Shown here: positions 37,801 to 49,800 of the stretch, one piece after another
Position numbering within the stretch: position 1 is the first letter of the stretch
Layout of the letters: each line of letters begins with the position of its first letter
From: Lutjanus erythropterus
Taxonomy: Eukaryota > Chordata > Actinopteri > Lutjaniformes > Lutjanidae
DNA: 64,000 nt
Assembly: GCA_020091685.1 (NCBI GenBank)
Contig: CM034599.1
Span: 6,604,836-6,668,835 of the forward strand
Direction of reading: 5' to 3'
Translations under genes and position numbers: made by a program
The notes under the pieces: model-generated
What the model was told of the DNA's origin: nothing
What the model saw: only the letters and a program-made list of their open reading frames with translations
Databases searched by the model: none

Positions 37801-40800
37801 ATCTAATTTAATGATCCTAGACGGTATGGTTTTCACTTCTAACAGTCAGTCTCTGTGGCCCTGTGCAACAGGACTGAGTGTCTAAGCATACCTGTGGCGT
37901 GTGAATGTGTCTGTGTGTTTGAGCAGAGCTGGAAAGGCAGGCAGGCAGGCAGGCAGGCGGCGGTGCTGGCGGGGCAGGCGGAGCGGAGACGGAGAGTGGA
38001 GTGAGCGGGGTTAGCAGTGGGGTGATAGGGATGTCAGGTAGTAAAATGTGAGATGAGGCAGGGCCCACAAGTCTGCGGGGCCTGGAGATTTGCGCCTGCA
38101 CTCAGAGAGCAAACACAGGAGGCATCTGCAGGCAGCTGTGTGTGTGTGTGTGTGTGTGGAGGGGGGGTGCTGCTGCTTAGGACAGGGGTGTGGAGCTGTG
38201 GGTGGTGTTGGGTGGTGGTGAAGAGAGGTGGACTTGCAGAGTGAACACAATCAGCCCTCTGTTTTCATAAGACTTGTGGTATGTGAGAGCAGAAACAAAT
38301 GTGTTTAATTTAGGCCCTTTTTTTTTTTCACTCGCTCTTGCCTTCTCCGCTACACCCACTTATGCCCACCTCAGTTTTTCAGAACTGACGTTTCTCCTTC
38401 AAAATGCTGCCTCTCCTGCCACTGTCAGCTGCTTTTAGGAAGTTTGAAAAAAAGGAGCCAAGAAAAGCTTCACAGAAAAAAAAACCCCGAAACAATCACC
38501 CAGTGTGCCCTGTAAGAAAAAAAAAACGCCACACTTTTAGCAGACGTGCTCAAATTTACTCTTGGAGGGTGGGGGTAAATATTTATCTGGAAAAAGAAGA
38601 GAAAAGGATTATTTTTATGTCCTCACCAAGAGTTTGGAGTGATTACCGTGCTGTGGTATTTGCCCCGTTCAGCGTGAGGGGTGCATGCTGGACTTATTAT
38701 TGCCTCCTAAATGCCTTGGCAGGAAACGCTGTATTATATTGGTAACCCATGCTGTCTCCAGTCAATTTGTGTTTGGTCATAAATGAAATATTCAGCTCTC
38801 ACTTGTGTGTCATTGGCGCACAAACACCTAGACTCCGACGCGCACGCACACACACACACACACATTTGATTTCTAAGTCGAGCTTTACTGTAAACATCCA
38901 GCCAACCGCTGGTAACCACCTCGTGTTCTGGAGTTAATTATACAGACGTTTACGGCCGTGAATTTCAATGAAACGAGGCTACTCCCCAAAACAATAAAAA
39001 AAAGTTGTGTTCCTGCCTGACTGGACAAACAATGCCACAGGACATGGAAAAGGACAACATCTTTGACATTTGAGGTGTAGCATGTCTTGACATCAGATCA
39101 CGCTGACATTAAGCGGCAGAGAGTCTATAAGCAGATCTCCCAGGTACGGGAAACCACATAACTGACTTCACATAATTGACTTGAATAGCTTCACGCCCTC
39201 CTCCACTCTGTCTTTATGAGATGGCCTTGCTCTTACCAGATGCATAATTATTTTCTTGTGTGTCTAATTATACAGTGAGTTTTATATGACCTGCTGTAAC
39301 AGAATTACTCACTTATTCCTAACTTTAACCTCAGAGTGACTGACTGGAGAAGTTTTTCCTTTAACTAACCCCGATAAAAAGAGTCAATGAGACAGAATAA
39401 GAGCGATTTAAAGACTCATATGAGCTGCATGGTAACAGTCTAAAAGCTGTGTGGATGCAGGAAGCTGTAACTCAGGATCGTGTCATGTAGAAGGAAGAAA
39501 AAAATAAACGCTGATACAAATAATTGCTTGAGTTGCAAAAATGCAAACTGCTGCTGAAGTCGCAGCTCACTCACTGGGACAGAATGTTAAAGAAGCTTTT
39601 TAAGGGGGGGTTTATTTTGGCCTTGTGTTCTGTTAATGCTGTTTTATTACTGAAACAGCAGTAAATTCACTCCCAGGACTTTTCAAATAAACCCAGTTTG
39701 CTGGCCAGTTTGGCCTTGTGCAGAATATGCATGAGGTGGTCACATGACGCCCCTGCTCATTGATTTTTTTGTTAAAGCTGGATCTTGGAAATTCCTTGCA
39801 CGAAATGTGGACTGGATTTTTTTCTGATTTTGGAATAACGAATAACACAGAAGTTTCTTCTGTGTGTCCTCTAAACTCCTTAAAGGGACGGTTCACCCCA
39901 AAATCAAAATTACACAGTTTTATTCTGACCTTTAGTGCTATTTATCCATCTAGATAGTTTTTGTTCACTTGCCCAATTTGGCAAGTGGGACAGAAATTCA
40001 ATTTTTACTTGCCCCTATACTAATTGGATGATTTATTAGCAGGCTATCAAATAATAACCAAGTCTTGAGTAAATTGTTATGTTTAATCTGAGGCTGCAGT
40101 GTCTATAAAATGTCAGAATATAGTGAAAATGTTATTTCAGTCTTTTCAAGTGCTTTGTGTTTTATGTATACATTCCACTGCTGCACAGCCAACTGCCCCA
40201 CTGGGGTCAAATAAAGTTATTGATTGATTGTTTTGTCAGTCCAAAAACCAAAGTTATTCCATTTAATACTATAATAAATTGATAAAAGATATCTCCGTAG
40301 ATGTAGTTGAGATGCAGGAAACAGCATTTTCTGCAGTTTTTGCATGAAAATAACGTAATAAATAAACTTTTTTTTCACCATTTGTCCAGTCCAGTGCTAG
40401 ATTTACTAGCCCAACATGGTATTTTACCTGCCCCGGGCAATGGTGAACCCTGGAGTTGCAGGAGATATCGAGCATAGAGATATCTTGGCTAAAACAGAAC
40501 TAGACGTCCAGAAATCATGACCTGGTTACTCAAGATAATCGAGAGACACTGATGTGAGTAGTTCCATGTAGAAAACAGGGAAGGTATGTATTTGATTTCG
40601 GGGCAAACTATCCCTTTAAGTTACATGTCTGCCACATATAGAGGTGGTTGGAGCCGTGGGCGTCAGAGTGTGTGTAAACCATCTTGGAAATCTTGGAAAA
40701 ACCTTGCCGCCGTGTTGTTAGGACCTCCCTCGCTCTGCTGCCTCCCCTCTTCACTCTCCTCTCTCCCTCTTTGCACTAATAGTTCTTTTGTGTACAAGAG

Positions 40801-43800
40801 CATGTTAAGAGGCCAATGAGCCTGGCCTTAATAGGCCACGTTGCCATAGAAACCGCAGCACTCTGGATGTGTGACCTTTGACCCAGTTTTTTTTACTGGC
40901 TGTGAATAAGAGTGCGGGACGACCAACCGGGTCACAATGGAGGCCCGGCAAACTGAGGGAGTGCCCCTGTCATAGTCACTTAACTTCATTCCTCTATGGG
41001 CTAATGGACACTTCAAATGTGGTCGCCATTAGCAGGAGGCTATTTCCAGCACTGGTTAATATAACGTAAACCCATAGATTCGATTGAGGAGCCAAAAAAG
41101 GGAAAAAAGTAGTTCCTGTAGTTTTTACGGGTGCTTGATGTGGCCGATTTGTATCCAGCAGGGTCAGAAATCCAGACAGATTTCTCCAATACTGAAATAT
41201 TTTTGTAATTTCTTTCTTTTTGTACCCTCCTTTGAAGGGATCCCCCAAAATCAAAAATACTTATTTTTCCCCTGGCATGTAGAGGTGTTCCAGAAATCAT
41301 GACCTGGTTACTCAAGATAATCCACAGACCCTTTTGTGAGCAGTTTTCACGTAGGAACCACTTTCTTTTCTACTATTAAGACAGTAGCTCTGCTCACAAT
41401 AAGGTCTACATATTATCTTGAGTAACTGGGACATGATTTTTTTGGATAGAGACACTTGTTTTGAATTTTTCAAATATATATTTTTTGGAGCTTTGAGCAC
41501 CGGAAAGCGAGTGCCATTTAGTCCCATTATATTGGAGAGAAAACAGATATCTCCATGGCTGATGTCTCCAAAACTGAAACTCGCAACAAAAAAATCTTGA
41601 TGGACAAACAGCTCCACAGGCCACAGGCAACTTACTGTATTCTTGATTTTGGGGTTAGCTGTTCCTTTAAGATAGCTTTAATTAATAACTTCCTCCTTGA
41701 CTAATCTACTTACTTCATAGTGGACCGGATAATAGGACATGGTCCCCATTCAGAAAAATTTGCAGTGGCCCAGTAGTGCATTGTGGATCTGACCAGCTGA
41801 GCTGCTTGTCGTTTCCCCATCAATTACACACTAATTAGCACAATGACTGCTGAGGTTTGCTTAAGAATTGTCAATGTAATTGCCTCTAATGTTGGCAAAC
41901 AATGAGCCTTAATGCAAACTCTGAAACAAGGCGGGGGCTACTTATCACATTGTCTTTGTCAAATTGTGTTTCATGCATAGATCAGGTTGAGGTGTCAATG
42001 GCCCCGCATGAGCAGGTGATCTCAGCAGAGCAAACTGGGGAGGGCCCGTCGCGCAGGGGGCCTGACAGGGGCCTATTGTCTGAAGTTGCTGTTCATATGG
42101 GCAGGGGACGGTAATTAACACCTCAGCCAAACAGCAAGCTGTGCGGCCCATTTGTTTTCTGTTGGGGGGTAAAAGAAAACAATGGGGAGGGGTTCTCCAC
42201 ACAGTAGGTGATTGACATTATCTGCTGGAGCGATCCGTCGAGGCATTCCTGCTGCTCCGCCATTCAACTCAAGTTGGGCGAAGCCATTTCACAAGCGTCT
42301 GAGCTGCCACTTCATGCATATTCACTCCTTTATTTGTTGTTTGACTTTGTCTGATTGATCGAGTTAGAGCAATTCAGCAGAACAAGCAATAACATTCAAT
42401 CTGTTTTAGGTAATAATAGTAATTAGTAGGAATGTAACAATAATACTGCCATAAAAAGTCAGAAGGAAAACTCGAATAAACATCTTTCATTAAATAATAA
42501 ATCTGATGTGCACAGCTTTTGTGCTTGTACAAATTAAGTTTTTCTTTTTAAATTACAGTGTTTCTTTTTTTCTTGTTGAATAAAACAAAATAAAGAGCCA
42601 TGACCTAATCATGTGCCAAAAAATGCATTTATTGTTTTTGGGAATGTAGGTTTGAATTATGTTTGTACAGCTGGAAAATGAAAACTATGCAGCAGCCGTA
42701 TGTAGACGTAGTTTTTCATTAGAGCTGCAACGATTCATTGACTAATCGATTCGGCACCTATTTTGATAATGGATTAGTCATTTTTAAAAGAAGAAAGTCT
42801 CTGATTCCAGCTACTGAAATGTGAAGATTTTCTGGTTTCTTTAGTCTTCTATGGCAGTAAACCGAATAACTTTGAATTGTGGACAAAACAAGACATTCGA
42901 GGACGTCATCTTGGACTATAGGAAGCAGTGATTGACATTTTTGGCCATTTTCTGACCTTTTATAGACCAAACAGCTAATCGGTTATTTGAGAAAATGTTC
43001 AACAATGGAAATAATCATTAGTGGCAGCCCTATTTTGCAAACTTCATATAAATATAGATATTATTCTAGATAAATATTACTTTTGACTTAACTTTTGGTC
43101 TGATTGACAGCCATTATGACTTCCCACCGCAGCCCTGAAGTCTGCAGATAGTTGGTAGCAAAGTTTGGGATTTTTTTTTCTGTCCCTTTGGCAGAGAGTC
43201 TGACTTAGTTTGACAGCAAATGTCCAGACATCTGTCTCTTCTCCGTGCTCTGATGTTGGCCTGCAGTATGGCACCACACACTTCAGAGATGACAAAGACT
43301 CTTGGCTGTGTTTTCCTGCGCTCTGTGAGAGCAATGTAACAATTAGAACCCAGCTCTGGCAGGCCACATGCCCCAGAGCATATGTTGCATTCTCTGTGTT
43401 CAAAAAACCAAAGGGCTCCAGTGTAGCTTTTTGGAAAAATTCAGCAGCATCACTGCCACCTTTGTCGCATCTGGGTCCTGTAAAAGTAGCACATTCTACT
43501 GATGTCTATTCTGAGTGTTGGAGGCAGCGGGGAAGGCTGGAAGACAATTAGAGAGCTATGAAAATGGATCAGCTAAACTTCGCTTTAGTTACATTTCTTT
43601 CAGTACTCCGTCCGAGTCGATTTACCAGCACGTCCAGCTCCCATGCTGAAACAGACATTGCTATGGGCCCCGACCATATGTCTGTATTTGTTTCCAATAA
43701 AATAAGGGCACGTATAAAGCATTACTAAATGCCTTGCACTTACACAGATATTAGTTAATCTCCTGTTTCAGTCTTTTCCTAACATTGAATATTGCTTAAA

Positions 43801-46800
43801 CCATGTCATAACCAGGCTTGCAGAGTAACAGATTACATGTAACAGGATTCAATAATTAAAGGTAACTGTGTTCCGCTACATTTACAGATAAAAGAGACGT
43901 AAAAGGCAGAAAAGAGGAACATCATGGTCCAATGACAGCTCTGCCTTCAGTAGTGAAAAGACTGTCATCATCCAAGAACTCAACATTCAAGTTTAAAGAC
44001 ACATTTACATGTAAGAACAACAGCTAACTTTAGCTGCACAGACCAGCCGCTAACATTACCTACAAAGAAAACTGTCAAAACTGGCACTACTACTAATGAA
44101 AAATATGTTTGGTGATGCTGGTGACTGTGTTTAACTACATATCATTAAATGTTACAGTTACAGCTGAAAATAGCAGCAGAAATTACCAAGTTTGACAATT
44201 TTGCATCTCTGCCATTCAAACAAACTGCCAGTTTTATACCCGGAAGTGACTGTTGTTGTTGGCGTGACGTCACGGTGATTTGGTCTCTATTAGGCTGAAC
44301 AGTTTACCCATATTTGGTATTAAAGTAATCCAAAAGTAAAAGAGAGTAATCAAGTTACATTACTTCAACAGGGTGATATTTGGATTAGGTTACTGACTAT
44401 GTTTTTTAACAGGTAATTAGTGACTGTATCACAATACATTTTACAATCCAACCCTGGTCATAATGGTTTGAATCATCCATTTTAAGTGCTGCCTCTCATA
44501 ACTTTTTTTTTTCTTACACTTCCCTTGTGCTTCTTTTTTTTTTTTTTTTTTTCACTGAGAAAGTTTTTGCTGAGCAGCACGGCCCACAATTCCTCGCCTT
44601 TTGTTTCCTGAAACAACTCATAGACCCAAACACCCTCCCCTCTCTGCTCTGCCTCTCATGTGTTAGTGCTGCTGCTGCTGCTGCTGTAAGTCTGGAGGAC
44701 TGGAGCTAATGTGACAGTGTGCGGCTGGCATTACCTGGCTGGATGTTTCGAGGAGTGTGTGAACAGTCGCTCCATAGGGCACACTGGCAATTAAAAGAAA
44801 AGTAGGCGCTCAGAAAAAAGCGCCTGGGGGCATGTTCCTCGGTCCTGGCAGAAGCTGTCAAATAAGGGATGGATTGGGTGGGAGAGCCGGGGTGGGCACG
44901 GCCCGGGCAAGACCAAACGCTCACAATAGCGCTTGTTTCATTTGTGGAAGGACTCATGATTGACATAGATTAGACAGAGAAAACTGCATTGTTTTGGATT
45001 TTCTCTCCGGAGAGAAGCATTCATTAGGCACCATGCACACAGCAGAGTAAAGTTTCAATAGGGAGCTCGCAGCCTCTAAAAGCAACTGCCTCCTGACAGT
45101 TGTATGGACTTGGGCCCATTAGTTGGAACCTACGATTCAGCCTTGAGCAGTATAGTGAAAATGAAGAGGGCTGATGTCAACTCCAAGAATTTCCCCTCCT
45201 TTTTCGAAGGGAAAAAGGGTCCCCTTCCCCCTGCCTCGGCGCTCTGTTGGACCCCAGCTGTCAGGAAACAATACCCTCTGCCTGCTCCGACAAACTCATT
45301 CCTGAAAATGTTTTTTTTTTTTTTTCCTCTTTCTCCCTCCTCTTGCTTTTCCCCCTCCTGCTATAATGTCTTTTCCATTTTTAACCCGCAGCCATCCAAG
45401 CTTCCTTCCTCCTTACAAACCCTGACTGATGAATGAAGTTTTAAAAATCACAACCTGAATGCATGACTCCTGCAGTTTGCTTGTTTGTCATCATTTATCC
45501 TGCACCAACTTTGGAAAAGTGGACAAAGCTCCGCATAAATTCTTGAACTGGCTTTGTCAGTCATTTTTAAAGGGGAAGTCTGTCATATATTTACTGTAAT
45601 AAATCTTAAAATGAGCATGATATGTCATCAGAGAGTAAGGAAACATGTTGTGTTGAAATACTCTCTTCTCTGACAAAAACACGACTGCAGTGTCCTCTTT
45701 AGTTTTAGTTAAGTTTTATTTTGCACTAGTGTTGTCACAATAATGGATTACTTAATTTTTAAAATGATTAATAATAATTAACACAGAGGACTTATTTGAA
45801 ACTTCCACCTGAATAAAAATTTCACAAACTTATTAAGAACACAAAATACAGAACAATACAGAAATAATATCAGTGATGGAAAACTTATAGTAACAAAATA
45901 TGTATTATAGCAGCAATAATGAGAAAAACAGTGACACTAATAATATATAATAATTATAATAATGTGTTATTGTTTGATAGTTTCACGTTAATTAGAGTTC
46001 AAATGAATGTAGATTGTATGGAATGTATTTTCAGAGTTGTGGGATTTTGTTCACGGGCTTAATTTACATTGACAGACAGCTGACAGTTATAAACAGATCA
46101 ACTTACAGTGTAGGACTTGATGTTGTTTGTTATTGTCAATTTAAAATGTTGCTTGCATCCTGCATTCCTGCAGCACTCCTGCAGTCAGCCTGGAGGGGGG
46201 AAACTACTCACTTCAGTCTATTTAATATGTTTTCTATATAATTTTTGCATGTACAGTTATTACATATTGCTCCTTTAAAGTGGCAGAGACACATTTCTTG
46301 TCAGATGCTTGCTCTCAGCGGACGTCAAACTGTTTGTGCATTGGAATTCATAGGCATAACGTTATGTAAATAAAAACGTCAGTATACATTGTCGAATAAT
46401 AACAAGAGATGCATGAGATTGTGTAATCGCCTCTTACAGATGGAATGCATATCCCATAATTCACTTCCATGTCCAAAAGGCAGCTTAAAAAATCACCTGC
46501 GATACGTTTATGTCTCTGCACTACATGGACCTGGATGAGCCAAACATAACCTATCATATAAAACCCTTTTAATTAATTTGAAATTGTACCAGGGAGAGAA
46601 TCCGCATGCATGACAAGCTGCTGTGTCCGGTATTTAAACTGATTCATAAACCAGATGGTTGAGCCGTGCTCTTGCAGCTCTGGCTTTGTGCTATCTCCAC
46701 TGCTGGAGGACTGAGGAAAAAAGAAAAAAAAAAAAAAAACTGCTCAGCTTGTTGCATCGAGCAGTAAATCACAAAAACCTCAGCTCTTACTCCATGGCAC

Positions 46801-49800
46801 CGGGCAGCAGTGACAAAAAGAGGAAAAGCAAACACTTGCGCAAGCCTTTATGATAACTTTGATACACGTGTGAAAAATGGTGATACTGAAAAAGAGGAGG
46901 GGCCACGCTCAGGTCATAAGGCCAAACCAATTGAGACGGACAGACAGGAGTTAGCTCCGAATCCGCAGCTCTGTCTGTACACGGGGCTTCCTTCCAGCTG
47001 TCTCTTCCCACCCGCTCAGCGATGGGCGCCCACAGCTGGCCTCTTGTTTTTCCTTGACAAACGGCAATTTCACAGTCCTCCACCAGTCCGCTGTGTTCAC
47101 ATCGCTCTGCCTGCTCTCCCCCGTGCCAGAACTCACTGTCTGCAACTCCAGCAGCAATGTGGGTCCCGTACAGGTGTCTGCTGGAGGTCTCTGCGGGCTT
47201 CACACCATTCATAAAACTTTTGCACGCTCTAGGAAAAGATTTGTTCCCTATGTTCAGGGTTCCTATGCAGTATGGAAATGTATGGAAAAATGATTTTAGT
47301 CATTTTCAGGTCTGGATAAGTGTGGAAAAAAGGAAGGAAAGTTTGGAAAAATATTTGTTTCCAGACAGTTGCCCCTATTCTTTTTTTTTTTTTTTTTTTT
47401 AATACAAGGGTCATAAAATGATCATACATGCAGAGTGTGACTGACAGACTTGGTTTGGTTCTATTTGGTTCTTAGTTATAAAACTTACAACAATATGGGT
47501 AGAACAACAGTATAACGTTATTTATTAGATAAGTAAAAGAAAAATAATTTGACTATAGGTAGCACTGCAGTCTGGGAACCTTGTATGTTTCTGTAAATGT
47601 GTAAAATAAAAGGTCCTTGAATCCTTGAAAACACTCATATTGGGATGTTGTGTTGTCAAGGTTTGACAAGTGCTTTGGATGAAGTGCATGAAATTGTAAA
47701 AACATTACTTTCATAATAAATCAATGCATCTCTGAATAGCTCGCTTTTTAGATAAAGAAATAAAATAAGTCTGATTTTGGCTCTACTGCAGACAGGTGAC
47801 ACGTTCTGAAGTGGGAACCTCTGTTGTGTTTCTTTTTCATTTGTTTTCTTTAAAATGTCCGAAAATGATGAAAAATGTCCATCACGGTTTTTCAAAGTCC
47901 CAGGACCTTGGTGATGTCTTTAAATGTCTCATTTTTTTGGTCCAAAATCTGAATATATTTAGTTAAATATGATAATAAACAAAGATAAGCAGGAGATCTC
48001 CATATTTGAGAGACTGAAAACAGCATTTTTTGCCCTTTTGCGTGAAAAATTACTCAATTAATCAATTATCAAAATAGTTTAATAGTTAAATTCTTTTTTA
48101 TTACTTGCCCAGTTGGTGGCAAGTGAGTTGCCAGATTTACTTGACTGACATGGTGTTTGACTTACCCTGGGCAGCGGGCAGTCCTTATTTTTGAGGCCTG
48201 CAGTAGATAAGACTTAATGTGCAAAAGGAGTAAAATAATTTATTTGAATGCATGTATATAAATATGTAACGTACCACAGCTGTTAGGTGCTGCAAAACCT
48301 TGAAAATGATGCGACACTGGAAAAGGTGCAGGAATGCTGAAGATGTAGCCTTCTAGGTTTTTGCTCTTGACTTTGTTACAACCTGCATATTGTATAAGTT
48401 TTTATGACTGTAGATTTTCCCTTGCAGTGTGTCTAGTTCTGTTGTATAATTCTCCTCCTTTTCCTTTCACTCTTCCACAGTACCTGCAGATGAAATGGCC
48501 TCTTTTGGACGTCCCTGGATCCGCAGGACTAAAAGATTCCCGTTCTCCAACACCGGGGCATTTAGTAAGTAGAATCTCACGAAACTAAGCAACTGTTCTT
48601 CTATTATGACGAGACCGAGCCAAAAACCCAGAGAATCAGAGCTGAGATCAAATGTGGAGTCAGGATTCATCAATATATTATCTTTATATTCATCAATATT
48701 TCAGATTACTTGGTTGGCTGGAGGAGCAGGGGAAAAAAACCCATTTTCTTCAGTAAAATTTCACACACTATTTCATGAGTCCCACCAATTTCATGACACT
48801 AATAAGATGTTTCCTCTGGGTTACATCCTACAAGACATTAACCTAATTATCAAACAAATCATGTAAACTTATTGAGTTTACTGCCAACCATATAAATGAT
48901 TTAACCAAACTATCACTATAATGTGGTTATTCACAATAATTAAGTTATTGTACGCGTGTAAATCTAATGGTTCCCATCCATCCATGTGCAGCCCTCCCCC
49001 CCACAACACCTCCAGTAGAGCCCCCGCAGGCCTGTCTGTCTCTACAATAACTCAGCATCCACCATAAATCTCTAAAGTCTGAACCTCCCTGCCGTTCCTG
49101 AACTTTCTCAAACAGGTGTGAACTAGTCATCACGGTGTCTCACTCTGGTTAGACAATGCGGGGCCCCAGCAGACCTGTTTGGTTTGTGGCTCCGATGTGG
49201 GGTGTGTGTTTCTGTGTGTGTGTGTTTGGTACAGAAAACATTAGATAACATGAACATCTATCTAACATCTCACCTGTTTGATTGCATCTGGGCGTTTTCT
49301 GCTCCGGGAAGTCGTGTTAAGCAGTGCATGGAGCAGAAAACCACTGTCACACATACTTTAGTAAATAGAGCCGTTGTGACTCAGCCCCTTGACCTTACAT
49401 ATCCTGACTAGACGTGCTTGCTGAGTTTGTGGTTGATTCGCTGCATCCCATAATCGCAGTGATGCGCATGACAAAGTCCTCTTTGAGAGCAGTCAATGGG
49501 AAATTGTTGGACGGGGGCTGAGTTTGCTCATGGGAATCCAGGACTGACTTAAGTCTCAATAGAAACCAATTAAAGATATTTTATTAGAATAAATGATGAC
49601 CTCTCAGTGACCCTGTTGATTTTTCTTAGAACACAGCAGCTACTGTGTGAGGTTTTGTTGCGGCAAACTGTTTCCAAGCAATGTAGCCAGTGTGTAACGT
49701 CATAAAGTGTACGAAGGGGGGACAGAATTAAGACAAAAGGTCAAAACAATGAGACAGATGATAGCAACTGAGCTTAAAGGAAATGAAAGCGCTTTGAGTG

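Larger units (their letters stand above)
20272..48480 (+). other. tcf7l1: tcf7l1 intron 3, 28.2 kb
   Basis: Donor gtaagt after exon 3 and acceptor tcttccacag before exon 4. It holds many MITE copies and repeat-poor islands listed below. I looked for the alternative exon that TCF7L2 carries at this place (HYSAYKTIEHQ-type) and found no such frame. Sub-stretches not listed separately (such as 20272-21345, 24660-25210, 28100-29400, 30150-31330, 37120-37930, 37960-39870) hold nothing I can name. Confidence 0.9.

Noticed and set aside
20272..48480. TCF7L2-type alternative exon 4 between exons 3 and YLQMKW
   Set aside because: No frame with the expected HYSAYKTIEHQ-type sequence and splice sites was found, in line with the TCF7L1 assignment.
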